A model generated the notes under the pieces. The model was given only the letters and a program-made list of their open reading frames with translations. It did not search any database and was not told the origin of the DNA. A DNA stretch of 64,000 bases from Nipponacmea schrenckii (taxonomy: Eukaryota > Mollusca > Gastropoda > Lottiidae), in NCBI GenBank assembly GCA_030562195.1, contig CM060202.1, positions 7,130,001 to 7,194,000 of the forward strand. Reading direction: 5' to 3'. The position numbers and the translations under genes were made by a program. How positions within the stretch are numbered: position 1 is the stretch's first letter; every line of letters starts with the position of its first letter. Below are positions 1-12,262 of this stretch, piece after piece.

Positions 1-125
1 CATCCGAACATCTAGATGCTTTTTCCATGAAAGATCTTCCAACCTGCAATACACAGGGCTGACAGATTCATCTCGACCTTTACTGGGATTGAACCCTTGA
101 TACTCAGGTTAGTGATCTGACATAC
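1..125 (-). mobile_element. tRNA-derived SINE (family B), cut by window edge
   Basis: Read on the minus strand, this begins with a tRNA-like head (box B-like GGGTTCAATCC type at about 88-98) and runs into a body with the inverted form of 'catctgaacgactagatg'. The same head recurs at 16473-16558 and 54941-55118, and the same body at 2186-2335 and 5543-5760. This copy shows the head-body junction, which ties the separate fragments into one family. It is degenerate and truncated by the start of the window. Confidence 0.6.
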
Positions 126-2185
126 CATGAGAACAATAACAAGACATAGCTTTCACACAATTATCAAACTATGGTACACATAGAATACAACCTCCATCAA
201 GCAGTCATGCAATCAAGTATTTTCTTTTTGAACAACCTTCGTAAAACAGACATCAGTACACAGGGACCGGATTCTATTTCTTAAATCAGAATCAGGTGTC
301 TGTGCACCAGTACTTAGTATTTATCCCAAGTGATTAACTTTCTGAGAACATCAGAACTAAATTTAATTCTGTTGATCAAGTGTGAAAGTATTTTGCACTC
401 AGACGTACAGTGTAATTCTTTGTGACAAATGATGATCAAATGGATTCCATCAGATCAATTTCTGTAACCTTTTATTCTAGATTAAGTGTCACTTTATCTT
501 GGAATGTGTCTGTATTGTAATTGGACTGCTACTTATAGGTTGATTTTGCTACTGTTTAAAACTGAATTCATTGTTTCTGTTATGACACATTTTCTTTGAA
601 CTTCATCTGATAGTCTCCTTGGAGTCCAGAAATAAGATCCGTGTACAAATTAACAAGCTTGCTAACATCTGCCAATTGCCATTTTTTTCTGTTTAATCTT
701 ATATTTTGTGTAGAGATTTTGATTCATTACATTCTGTTCTTCTTTTACCTGTTCTTGGCTTTCTCTCAATTATTTGACAGTAAGTTGAAATATGCTGTTC
801 TTGATTCCAAATCAAAGCTTGACATCAATATTTGTCAGATTTAATAATCTGTAATGAATATAATGTTCTTGAACAATCTGGCCTTTGTCAGTTGTTTTAT
901 ATAACTTTGATAATGAAAAAGATTTCTGGATATATAATATAGGTTTATTGGTAATGATATTGGATCCTATTCTTTACCTTAGTCCTTGATTTTTTAAATA
1001 ACATTCAGTTGAAGTTGTTCTCGATTTTAAACCTCCAGTTTGGCAATTAAAGTTTAATTCTTGATTTTGAAACTTCATTTTGGCATGTATACATTTATGT
1101 CTTTAACCTTAAACCTCTACTTTAAATTTAAAGCCAGCATTTTGGCTCTGACACTTTATGTTGTTTGGTAATGATATTTTGTAAATGTTCTGGACTTCAA
1201 ATCTGTATTTTGGCAGTTAAATTTAAGATTTGAATTTCTTGATGTAAAACATGTATTTTGGCAAGTAGGTTCATGTTCTTGATATAACTGCAGTAAATTG
1301 ACAATGTTAAGAATGTCAATTTATATTAATATGAGTTTATTGAGGAAAAGGTGATGATATATATTCAACATTAATATTTTGGCAATTATATTTGATGTTT
1401 CTATTTTTATTTCATGTCTGCCTTTAAGCCAGGAAATTAAATTCTTAATCTTACATTTTTGACATAATGTTTGACATTCTGGAGATAGAATGATTAAAAA
1501 TATCATATAGATTGGAATAAACAACCTTCAAGCATCCAGCCAAGAATGAACCCAAATTACATTACAGGAATTGATACAGTCCTGTATTGATTATTCCAGA
1601 TAAAAAGGAAGTTGAATAGTTATCAAACCATTGAATCAGATCAAGAAATATGTAAATATTTGCCTTTAAATTAACTCCTAACAGACTCCAAACATTATTA
1701 TACATCACTGTATGAAAAAAAAAGAAATGTAATTGAGACTAGTCTGATGTTTGTCCGATCAATTTATCAACCAATGTTTGACATTCAAGTTGCCATTTAT
1801 CAGAAAGCAACTTGCAGAAGGTTCTTGCAGTCAACCGAATGATTTAAAATAAAGCTTCCTCTTGGACAAACAGCTAGCTTTTATCCTTTATTACACCAGA
1901 TAGTAGGGATACCAAACAAACTTTACCCAGATTTCGCTTCATGCTGTTTCACTATATTCATGCCAAACAATAGATTTTTAAAACACAGCTGTCATGACAT
2001 TATTAAGTAACTTCTATTTCAAGAATTACATCAGCTCTGATGGCACTTGGATTAAGAAAGAATCAGACCTGCCCTTTGACAAAAAAACTAATCTTTGACA
2101 GATTTAGTAATAAACATGTCCTTGAAGATAGCTTATTATAAAAAGAACTTTCTATATCTTCAAAAAAAGGAAATGGAAAAAAGTG
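126..2185. other. AT-rich non-coding stretch
   Basis: No reading frame here looks like a gene; the short open frames near 641-844 and 1321-1524 are low-complexity AT-rich translations. The only structure seen is a degenerate repeat at about 750-1310, listed separately. Confidence 0.6.
750..1310. repeat. Highly degenerate tandem repeat ('ttcttgatttt...ttttggca')
   Basis: The phrases 'gttcttgatttt', 'aaacctcc', 'tttggcaattaaa' and 'attttggca' recur about every 50-70 nt (for example around 1020-1050, 1057-1085, 1145, 1210-1225 and 1250-1265). The period is irregular and the copies are well diverged, consistent with an old minisatellite. A dot-plot would be needed to define the unit. Confidence 0.35.
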
Positions 2186-2335
2186 CACAGCCTGTAGCAC
2201 ACTGGTCTCTGTTTATTTTCCCATCTGATTGACTAGACGCTTTTTCCACGTCAATCCCACAGACCGTACCTGCATCACTGAAACAGGCTGAAAAATCCAA
2301 AAGTTAATCTCAACCTCTATTTCTTTCAGCTATGT
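2186..2335 (-). mobile_element. SINE family B body fragment
   Basis: This shares 'gcctgtagcacac', 'cccatctga..gactaga' and 'gggctgaaaaatcc'-like segments, in the same order, with 5630-5760. The tRNA-like head is missing. Confidence 0.5.
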
Positions 2336-2764
2336 GTAAACAACAAAGTGAAAGCTATGAATAATTCACTGTGTAATTGGTAAAAAAAAAAATATTCTAG
2401 GAGAAAGTGTCTGATACTATTTCTGTTTTGTTTTCTCTCAATACACAATTATTAATAAATATATATGAGAAATCTGGTTTAGACTTGAAAATGACAATGT
2501 AATGAAAACAATCTTGTCGATTTGTAGTTAGCTGAAGTTCTTTATTTGTACCAAACATGTGGAGCAAATCCCAAGGAATTATCCTGATTAAGACGGGAAT
2601 TTTTTAAAATCCAAATTAATCATTGCTGAACCAAATGTCTTATCTATATCATACAATAACTGCCACAAGGTTGGCCAAGGATGCAAGGTGGATGTAACTC
2701 ATTAGGTCATCTTATTTATAAAAATATACTCTAAATATACCCTGTAGTAGCACTATTTTTTTCT

Positions 2765-2985
2765 ATAATAATAATAAACTCTTATTTTGCATGGGTCAGA
2801 AATTAGGCTCAACACAAGGAGATGGTTCTGTCTCACATTCAGCCCATGGGGCATTACATTGGGTGAAAAAAAAAAAAACGAAAATACACAATACTTCCAT
2901 ATACAATTTGTCTAAAAATACACAAGTACATGTGCATCAAATGGACAGATCTATTTTCTGGTGATCAAGTACATGATCAAATAAT
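2765..2985 (-). mobile_element. Retroelement 3' end with (ATT)n tail, copy 1
   Basis: The reverse complement matches 32466-32689 over essentially its whole length. Shared segments include 'catgtacttgatc', 'tctgtccattt', 'gcacatgtactt', 'ccccatgggctgaatgtgag', 'ctgacccatg' and a terminal AATAAgag-type segment followed by (TTA)n. A microsatellite tail at one constant end suggests a LINE or SINE 3' terminus. No coding region is present. Confidence 0.6.
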
Positions 2986-3129
2986 GTTTTCATGTAATAA
3001 ACTCATGCATCAAATATAATCAAATTAGGTCAATGTTTCTAATTGTAAGAACAATATCCAGATCTGCATCTATAGTAAAATAATATAAAATTATGCCTGA
3101 TAGTTTATATTTATAGCTTTTGTACTCAT

Positions 3130-3471
3130 TTTTTTTACATACATCAGAGGTTGGGTTACCCAACAAAAAAACTACCCACGCAAAAACTGGAAGTGGTAGA
3201 ATATTTTTTATGATGTCTTTTTATTTCTATAGGCTACTTATCTACATTCTGTAATTTTCAAAGCGATCGGATAATTAGCAACAAAGTTATGCAATTATTC
3301 AATTATTATTATGCAATTTCTCACTTCCGATGCATAAAAATTTTAGTTATAAATATTCATTTTCTATTCCAGTACGTATCTTATCGCATTTTTCAAACCA
3401 AATTTCAATACCATTTTCGAGTTGAGCTAGGGGGCTTCCGGAAAAAAAAAAAAAAAAAGAAAAAAAAAAAG
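3130..3471 (+). repeat. Possible retroposed fragment ending in an A-rich tract
   Basis: A stretch less AT-rich than its surroundings ends at 'gctagggggcttccgg', followed by about 30 nt of nearly pure A (3441-3470). That arrangement suggests a poly(A)-terminated insertion, but no second copy was seen in the window. The open frame that includes the A run (poly-lysine) is an artefact. Confidence 0.3.
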
Positions 3472-5542
3472 TCTAATGAAAACAAAGTGTGACAAATTAC
3501 TAATTTGTCACTCAAAAATAGGAACAGAATCTAGAGATGCAAGGAATATTCAGCCAACAAGGTCATTGGTTCTTTTTGCATATAAATAGAATCCAGACAT
3601 ATCCTGCAACTATAGAGGTACAGTTATTTATTCTGTAATAAAATAGAGTGTATCAATGACTGTTATAAATGCCAGTTATTGACTAGATAAATATTGATAT
3701 TACTAATGGTCTGTATTATATGATGGTAGACAAAATATTGATAATTTAATATCAATTCATTCTATGTTGACCAATTGACGAATGTGGCAGGTTAATTTTT
3801 TCAACAACACACAACACAAGCATCTATTTAAATAGAACAAATTAATCTCCAATTTTCACTCATTAGATCAGTGGAGGTGTGCAACTGTATACAGGATGTA
3901 TTTGAGAATCACGATTATTATTAATTCCAGTCAGCAGAACCTGAATAAATGATTCAGGGTTTTAAATTGATTTTCAAAATGTTCATTTTCATTTGTGAAG
4001 GTCCTTTTTGGGTAATGGTCTTATCATCAAAATCCACCAAATTCCAATATTCAGTTCTGAACAATCTGTTTGGGCCAATATGGACTTAAGTCGAAAGGAA
4101 TAAAAAAAAAATCAAATTGTCTATCACGTCTGAAAAAGTCATTCACCTCTGGAAAAGCCTTGGAGCTGCTGTGTCGAAATGAGCATGCATTTCATTTTCT
4201 GAAAAAGTCTGACACCATATCAAGAAAAAATATGAGGATACCTGATAACTGTTATGAAGAAAGTTGATCTATGTTCAAGTTTAGGTTAAGATTCTTATTG
4301 TTTAAAGGTTAAGTTGAGTTAAAGTTATAACTCTTGTCATAAAGAGGTTAAATTACACTATATTTTTCTTGGAGACTTTTTTTCATAGTATGTCAAGATG
4401 AAATCAGATTAATTATTTCAGATATGAATTAATATACAGCCCCTTTTCTATTTGGGATCTTCTAACATGAGGTTGACCTCACCCAATGTGATGTAAAAAA
4501 ACAGTCCTCATTGCCTACTCATGTGACCTTCACCTGACACTATCATGTACATTTCATAGCGCATATGGACATTTCTGTACTTATAATGACTCCCATGTCA
4601 ACCTGTACCAACTCTCAGACAGCAATTAAGAGACAGGCTGGAAGGAAATGGCAGTTTATTGTTAACAACTGGAGGGTATAGAGAGACAGGAAACCGTCCT
4701 TTGTCACTTGAATGATTGTACAATGGTCATTTCTTATTTTTAATTTAGTCTTGGCAACCTTAATTAATAAAGCATTAACCCTGTCACATCATCCTATTAA
4801 CCATTTATGCTTCATTTAACAAATATGATGATCAATGAAGCTGGTTTATTTCAGAAGAACCAAGTCATCTGTAAAAAAAAAATTTCATGGGCTAATTTTT
4901 TGTAAGCTTTTTCAGTTTTTTGTCCAAAAGTTTGAAGCAATACAATACAATATATACTGGTACTGGTGTTCGAGGTAAGGCATGGTGTGCTTACTTTTAA
5001 AATACCTGATGCCACTAGGCAATTGGATTTTGTTAAGGTGGAGGCATTTCATAGAAGACGATTTTTTACACTTATTATTTTCAATATAAAAAAAAATTGA
5101 TATTGTTATTGCAAATTTTATTCCATTTTTCTGCTTTTGTAGTTTAATTTCAGCTAAATAACTAATGGCCGCCAACAGAATTCTGTGTATAATATATACC
5201 ATAAAGCTGATCCTGGTTACCATGTTTCGGCCTCATTAACCCCGTAGACCAATAACTAATTCATCAATTCAATGATTAACACTTTATTGTCCAGTTACCA
5301 TTATACACCTAGATCATCATTGGACATCCGCATGCCATTGATCAATAGAACATTGACATTTCAACATGAAACTAAATCAGCATACAGAAGTCTCTGCAGA
5401 CTAATGAAAAAAATGGAGAATCTACAAGAAATTTGGCTTCAAGAAGACTTAGCAACCTCACATATTGAAAAGATGGCCAGCCTATAATGAGTTCTCATGG
5501 ATCACTTTTTGTAAATTTTACAACCCAACTTGTGCTAATGAA
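3472..5542. other. Non-coding stretch with weak open frames only
   Basis: No gene is supported. A plus-strand 71-codon frame at 5272-5487 has an ATG and fairly protein-like codons over its second half, but no recognised motif and no convincing splice sites, so it is not called. Frames near 4070-4267 and 4912-5223 look like chance. Confidence 0.5.
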
Positions 5543-5760
5543 GATGGGCAACACCAACGCCATTTTGCCAGGACAGTAACATACTCTATTTGTGATTTCC
5601 AACTGTTGAGGGATCTTTAACGTGCCTGTAGCACACAGGGCCTCAGTTTATAGTCCCATCTGAACGACTAGATGTCTTTTCTCCATGTCAGTCCCTCCGA
5701 CCTGCATCACTGACATGTATAAACTGGGCTGAAAAATCCGGAAGTTCATCGATAAAGAAC
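5543..5760 (-). mobile_element. SINE family B body, longest copy
   Basis: Contains 'gggatctttaacgtgcctg', 'cacacagggcctcagttta', 'cccatctgaacgactagatg' and 'gggctgaaaaatccgg'. The same segments occur at 2186-2335 and, inverted, at 55065-55118. This body type is a common interspersed sequence in marine invertebrate genomes. No head is visible at this copy. Confidence 0.55.
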
Positions 5761-6804
5761 ATGTAATCTTGAGTTTTTAAACTGGATTGAAAATTTTAAG
5801 TTATGTAAGGTTACAATGCCTGAATCAGATATTGAACATTTTATTCTTCTTTTTTTAAATATGGGATTAATGGCCTTTGGGATTTTTTTTTCTCTTTTGA
5901 ACATACCTTAATTTTGTTCTTCTAGCGTTGAATAACTGTTAGCAACATATTCTTTCATAATGAAGTTCAGACATTAAAGACTACAGAACTCAAATCAAAG
6001 AAACTTGACATAAAATCTTTACATTTTTCTTTTTAAAAATCAATAAACATCAGACTAATGTAATTCGTGATGAAATGTTCCAATACAATCAAACTTTTGT
6101 GTTTTTTTAATCTCAGGTTCAGTTGCCAGACGACATTAGGGATTAGTTTGGACGCATTCACACCTCATAATTGAGAGAGAGAAGAGAGGTAAATTAAAAT
6201 AAAGATTTGAAATTCTTTGATCTGAAATGACTTAGTTTGTTTAAGAAACAATAGGGCAGAACAGATGGCTCAATTTTCCCACTTATTCAATAGGTAAATG
6301 GATTTTCAACATGCCAAATCAGCAGACAGTGTAGCCTTTTGTTGATATACCATCACATAAAGTTCCTTGCAGCTCTTTGTATCAAGTGGGATAAGATTAT
6401 CAAAAATCCCATACACAAATGTACATAGATTTGTACCTTGGCCTTAAAACAGACTCTTCAAAAGGGATGGCGAGATTAAGGACATCAGCAAAAGTAATTC
6501 TTATAGTGGAGCTAAAACTCAATAGTAGAGTATTGATACAGCTCTAATAATAAGAATATAATTTGATGTAGCTTGACAAAAAAGAGAAAGAAAGAAGCTT
6601 ATATATTGATTATTGTGACTGGGAAAATTTCAACTCCCTAGACAGGCAGGAAATAAAAGGAACAAATTACAATCAATAAACCAAGTATATTTACCCACTT
6701 AAAAAACTAAACTTTCTATGGCCAATCTGAATTAAAATAGCTTGTCCATCCACTTCAGATTATAAGTGGTAAAATTGTATTTCAAGTTTTAATAACTATA
6801 CATA
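5761..6804. other. Non-coding, nothing recognised
   Basis: AT-rich sequence without long frames, tandem repeats or recognisable mobile-element ends. Confidence 0.5.
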
Positions 6805-7165
6805 GCTCAAACTATCAGCAGCTTAAGTTTGTTTTTAGTTATTTCTAGGTTTTGTTTTACCCTAGGTTTTGTTCTACCTATCTATTTCTAGGCTTTGCTT
6901 TACCTACGTATTTCTAGTTTTTGTAAAACTATCAGCAACTTAAGATTGTTTTTACTTTTTTCTAGGTTTTGTTTTACCCTAGGTTTTGTTCTACCTATCT
7001 ATTTCTAGGTTTTGCTTTACCTACGTATTTCTAGTTTTTGTAAAACTATCAGCAGCTTAAGTTTGTTTTTACCTATTTCTAGGTTTTATTTTACCTATTT
7101 CTAGGTTTTATTTGACCTATTTACCTATCTATTTCTAGGTTTTGTTTTACATCTATTTTGGTTTT
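6805..7165. repeat. 118-bp tandem repeat built from a shorter 'tatttctaggttttg' monomer
   Basis: The block starting 'aactatcagcag' begins at 6809, 6927 and 7044, giving a period of 117-118 bp and about 2.5 copies. Inside each unit the shorter phrase 'ctatttctaggttttgttttac' recurs every 20-40 nt, and it alone continues from about 7070 to 7150. The large unit therefore looks like a higher-order duplication of a short minisatellite. Confidence 0.8.
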
Positions 7166-8754
7166 GTTTATAATCATTTACAGTTGGGATTTTATACGAC
7201 TTTAATATAAAAAATTAAATAGAAATTAAGGAGAAAGAATGAACAAAGTTAAATGTTTTGCATCACATGTCAAATAAACCAGCTGAAAGAATTAAATTTT
7301 AGCTTCAAAATATCACTTTTATGACAGAAAATTCAACATCTGGTTTATTTTCAATTAAATTCAAATATATATATCAGTCTGAAGAGAAAATAACTTTGTT
7401 TCAATGTTTTTCATTTGTCAAAAGTTATGGAAAGAGCAACGACAGTTAAAAGATCTACAAATTCAATATCAAAAGTAAATCGGTATTCGCTTCAATGCCA
7501 AACACAAGTACAGTAATATTGGAAATACCGTTTATAACCACTAATAAATATAATTGAGGATTAACAACATGACATGTCAAGGCACAGATTCAGGATATTG
7601 GAAATTTCTCATTTTATATATTAGTATCAATAATCAATATTAGATGGTTGAATTTTCTGTTTATTGATTATGAATCTTAATTTAAATCAGGTCTTTATTC
7701 GTGTAGAAACATGTTTGGGCATCTTCTACCAGAATAATCATTAATATGCTGTGATGGATAAGTATTAGTAATCAGATTTTAAGAACAGATGCTACATCAG
7801 GTTGTCCACTTTATAGAGTGTTTGAGATGATTTACTAAGCTGTGGATAAACAATCTTCACATTTAACATTGTGAAATCAGCTACAAGTAAGCAACAAACA
7901 TGTTTAAAATATTACAAGTATTGTCCAAAACAACAAGCATCCAGCACAAAATATGATATAGTAGACATATTGTTATGGACAGAAGCTTATGCTGAAGCTG
8001 CTAAGGTGGTGCTGACAAGATGTTATTTACCAGCCAGATAGAGAATGGGAGTTAATTAGCTTGTATGCATTTTTTTTTAGAAAGCTATGCTCTCTTTAAG
8101 TAACCAAATATTTTCAAAGTACACATTTATAGATTTTAAAGTTAATAGTTTTCAGATTCTAACCTTTCAAGACCCCCAAATGAATAAAAATATAACTTCC
8201 AAAAAATGATATTTTTCTTACAAGTTGCATACAAGAGCAGATTAGTTTTGATGTGTACAAACATCAAATAATTAAAAAAAAAAAAAAATCAAGTTAATAT
8301 TAACTTCTTTCTTCCAAAGTATTTAGGTTAGATATTTTAGAAAATTGAAATTCAGGATGAAACATGTTGGTACTTGCATTTTTTTTTTTATTTCTCAGTG
8401 TCAATGAATAATGAGACAGAAAACAATAAAACCATACTGCTGGGAAGAATTTGTACTATGTTATATATCATTCATGAAGAAGACGTTCTTTAGACAAACA
8501 GAATAATTCAACTGTGCTATTTTTCAGACCTTGACTAACCAAGTGTAAATTTTTCTCTTATTTTCCACAAGACAAGATTAAGAAATTATGTACCATAGAC
8601 TGTTGTCAAAAGGGCAGGAATAATTATTACTTTAAGAACATCTGTTTCGTCAACTGTACAAATGACAAAAACAAGAAACATTATAAAGTTATTTTTGAAC
8701 ATTGATGGCAGTGGAATTTTCATTTCAAATTTAGCACGTTAGAGACAAAGGTAT
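7166..8754. other. Non-coding, nothing recognised
   Basis: AT-rich DNA with several A or T homopolymer runs (for example 8276-8288) and no supported gene. Confidence 0.5.
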
Positions 8755-8850
8755 AAATAAATAAAAACAATTATTATGGATGGATACTTATTCATTATTT
8801 TTTACGTTCGTTGTTCTCACACCATCATCAGGAATATAATGAGATGATTT
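8755..8850 (-). mobile_element. Penelope-like terminal repeat (pLTR) remnant with hammerhead-like core
   Basis: On the minus strand this reads '..attcctgatgatggtgtgagaacaacgaacgt', with CTGATGA at 8831-8825 followed by a GAAC-GT element where a hammerhead ribozyme has GAAAC. The flanking phrases 'atggatggatact' and 'aggaatataatgag' are shared with the copy at 12090-12180, so the two are the same repeat. Penelope-like elements are known to carry hammerhead motifs in their terminal repeats. The core here is degenerate and probably inactive. Confidence 0.5.
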
Positions 8851-10610
8851 ATAAGAACACTTTCGGAGATAATGGGCATGCAATTTAATATTTCTTGGCA
8901 CTCAAAGTTCAAAAAACGGTTGAGGACCAATCTTTACTCGGAATCAAAAACTGCGGATTGCGTGACTTCTGACAACCAACTAAATTGATCAGGTTTTACG
9001 AGCCCTGAAGGTTTGGATTGCGTCCAAAAATTCTCTTTAATTTAATTCTTTATCAAATTTGATGTCTAGAACTCAAGTTTATTTATACCTAGTCTTCCAC
9101 AAATATATTGCGATCTCCATTGTTTTGTCCAATCCACTAGAAAATGTGGTCTAAAAGCTTAACCTGTAGGAATTAAGTACATTGAAATCAGACATGTTTG
9201 AATATTGATTTGTCAGTTGTGAGTTAATCTCGTAGCTCGACTGGAAACACGTAGAAAGAAAATCCACTGCATCTTTCAACTGATCGTTTAATTTTTTACT
9301 TTAATCCTAGGAGATCTTGGTTAAAGTCAAACATTTACATAAATCTTTCAAATTATACTTGGATTAGTCTTAAAATAAAAATTATGGATTGTTCACAAAT
9401 TTAATGGAGGTTTATGATAGTATTCACTACCTAATATGGTTTTAATTTTTTGCTCCTGATTGGCTTTAAGAAGAGAGCTCGATATGAAGACCATCCTCGA
9501 ATTGTCTATGTAGAATAAACCACTTGGCGATAGTGGGTGCAAAACTAAATTATACAGAAACTATTTCTTTCACAGACAAGACCAGCACCTAATGACCCCA
9601 AAGTTCAAATGAAAAAAGTGCAATTATCAGCTTATTGAGAGAAATAACTAAATATATTTAATTTGGTGCTAATATGGCTATATATGGTTTGATAAGTTAC
9701 TTTTTCATCAAAGTCATAGCTGATTGATAATACAGATGGTTTTTATCACTATTACAATATAACATCATTGTTTTCTGTTAATATAATTCCTTATGCAATG
9801 CTAACTAATTAGCATTGGTCATTGACATAACACTATTTAATGTTATTGAAAACTTTCATAAGTCTATATAAATGAATTAATTTTATGTCCTACTTATCTA
9901 CTATCAATAGATCTAATGTACACTAGCCATGCAATAATGAAGGAAATTTTTTCCATGATATAAGCAGGAGTTTAGCCTTTAACCCTATCAACCCAGTGAC
10001 GTCACAAAACCTTAACATCATACACTTTCAGTATACATATGACATTCAAAGGGAATGGCTTGCATAACCAGCATAACTGGTAGAAAAATAATCTTTATAG
10101 ACAAGGATTCTTATAAACATATCACTCAAGTTCAGCTGGACATGGCTGGCAAAAAATACTAAATCAACATCCCTGTCAAATTGCCTTGAAAAAGAAATAA
10201 ATCTACCTAATGACTTCCGTGTTCATAACGATAATGACAGGAAAGAATAACAAGATATACATTATTGATGATTTTAATGGATGAAGCTCAAGAGGGATAA
10301 ATATTATGTTAGATACAACAATCTATATCTGGACTTGGAAAGGTTAATCTTACTGATTTTTTAAAATCTTTCTATCAAATAAGTTCATTTCATTCTACGG
10401 AACTATAGGAAAATTCTTCAAAACATTTAAAGACCCTACACTTACAATTCGGTAAAAGAGGACCGATTCAGTTTGCCAAATTTTCCTACATATTCTGAAT
10501 GCGTTCCCCTACATTAAGCTGAGTTTTTTGTAACAACAAATATTAGCTTAAGGAAATTGATACAGTAATTGCACACATTCAAAGCAAAGGATTCAGTTTC
10601 TAACAATTTC
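8851..10610. other. Non-coding, nothing recognised
   Basis: No supported gene or repeat. A slightly more GC-rich patch at about 8860-9010 has no open frame of note. Confidence 0.45.
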
Positions 10611-10745
10611 TCAGCAAATAACACGACCAGGAAAGAACTTCACATTCAGATTTCCAAGTTTATTGTCTCTCAACACCTTTCCGTCACGTAGGTAAAAAAA
10701 CCCAGTGAGATTGATAACAATGTGGTTGGTAGAAACGTCAATAAA
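10611..10745 (-). CDS. Candidate 3'-terminal coding exon, unknown protein
   Basis: A minus-strand open frame of 44 codons ends in TGA at 10613-10611. The translation runs FIDVSTNHIVINLTGFF, then YLRDGKVLRDNKLGNLN, and ends FFPGRVIC. Codon choice (GGA, AAG, GTG, CTG, GAC) is more gene-like than the surroundings. An AG immediately precedes the open part ('gaacatgatag|TTT'), but the pyrimidine tract is weak, and an in-frame TAG lies at that same border. No family is recognised. It could be a terminal exon of a minus-strand gene or the 3' end of a decayed transposon frame. Frames of this length also arise by chance here, so confidence is low. Confidence 0.3.
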   Translation of the reverse strand, partial: FIDVSTNHIVINLTGFFYLRDGKVLRDNKLGNLNVKFFPGRVIC

Positions 10746-12089
10746 CTATCATGTTCAAACTGTATCTAATCTCTAGGGTATTAGTATTTTTATTAGGTCG
10801 ATACCAAAACTCCTGCTAATGATGATGTTGGTTTTATTACCCTTGTTTTTTGAGAATTAACGTCATGTGACAATATAACCTTCACATTGCATGATGAATA
10901 AGTCTCCAAGCAAAAAATTCCGAATAAAGCCTTCTTTCTGTCACAGTTTTTCAAGAGGCTTTACCAGTTGGTACTATAACAAATTGATTTGGTCTATTTT
11001 CTGTAATACTTGGAAAAATGTTTTGTAGTTACGTTCATTAAGATCGGAACCCAAAACAGTCATTGGTTCAACATAACCAAGCAAATGACTTCATGTAAAT
11101 CAAAATTTCTAGTTTCTGCCCATTTTTCTTATCTTTCCTTGCAACTTTGTCCCTTTCCCACTTCACCCTTTCAATCGATCATTCAAGATGGACAAGTCTG
11201 GCCAAATCATCAGCCCTGGTCATAACATCTATTGAACCAAGTGATGCCAGCAAAGAATGACCAGACACAGTCATTACATCAACAGAACCCAAGAGAAATT
11301 GAAAACTAATCTTGTTAAGATTCTTTAAGTATAGCTGTGTTGTTGTCATTAGTTAAGTTATCAGTAAGTCAGGTCCTGCAGGCAAGTTTTATCAGAAAGA
11401 TACAAGTTTTTACAAAAGAGTGTTCAAGGAGACTTATAATGAACATACAGACATAGATGGATACAAGGATTAAGCGAAGTCTGGTTATGATGACAAAGGT
11501 TGACTGAAATAAACCTCACATTAAATGAAATACTTGATAGATGGGCGCTATCATTCCTACACATATAATACAAACAAATTCTACCTGCTATTAAGGAGTA
11601 GTCATACTTTAGTCCTGCTTTGGAAACTGTGATGTCAACTGATGATGTCTTGAAAGTTGAGACAATCTTATCTGATGGTATAACAAAGCATGTCCTCTAC
11701 TGGCAGAGAGAGAGCCAAAACAGCTATTTTTGAACATAGGATTAGGATAATTAGAGCCCTTTAAGTTGTTAAAGCAAATATTAAGACAACAAAGATGAAT
11801 TTATGAGGAAAGATACTTTGAAAACACATCAATTCATGTCAGATATGAATGGTATATGTACATATACTTCCCTATCATTAGCACAAATTAGGCAAGATGA
11901 AAGGAAGTTAGGAGATGTATCTCATATTATCTGTAAACTATTGTTAAATATTATTCTGGATTTTATCGAAATGTAAACTCCCAGGGAAGCCATTTGTTTT
12001 ATTACAACTAAGTTGATGTTCTGCAGGATGTGCTTGTTGACAATCCCTTGACAATCATTCAATGGCATATTACAAGCACAAGTATAGAT
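10746..12089. other. Non-coding, one small minus-strand frame
   Basis: A 56-codon minus-strand frame with an ATG (11349 down to 11179) contains two similar segments, LGSVDVMT and LGSIDVMT, 17 residues apart. This reflects a short DNA duplication. The phrase 'atgaccagacacag' here recurs near 61725, so an interspersed repeat is likely. It is not called as a gene. Confidence 0.4.
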
Positions 12090-12262
12090 AAATAAAACAA
12101 TGATGGATGGATACTGGTAGAAATTCTATTATTTTCAAGGTTTCAATGTGGTTCTCACACTGTCAGCAGGAATATAATGAGCCCAAACAACAAGGACTCT
12201 AATTTCTGATGATGGCCTGAGAACCACATTGAAACATTGTAAATAATAAATATTCTAGAATC
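12090..12262 (+). mobile_element. Penelope-like inverted terminal-repeat remnant with hammerhead-like core
   Basis: Two arms are inverted relative to each other: 12122-12160, and 12217-12257 ('gagaaccacattgaaac', 'aaataata'). The right arm carries CTGATGA at 12206-12212 and GAAAC at 12231-12235, the order expected in a hammerhead ribozyme. A short TGG...CCA pairing lies between them, with four extra bases before GAAA. The outer part ('atggatggatact', 'aggaatataatgag') matches the copy at 8755-8850. No coding sequence remains between the arms, so this is a collapsed or heavily deleted element. Confidence 0.55.

Noticed and set aside
1321..1524. 67-codon minus-strand frame
   Set aside because: AT-driven hydrophobic translation inside a degenerate repeat region.
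11179..11349. 56-codon minus-strand ATG frame with an internal repeat
   Set aside because: Shares a DNA phrase with 61.7 kb, so it is probably part of an interspersed repeat; frames of this size are common by chance here.
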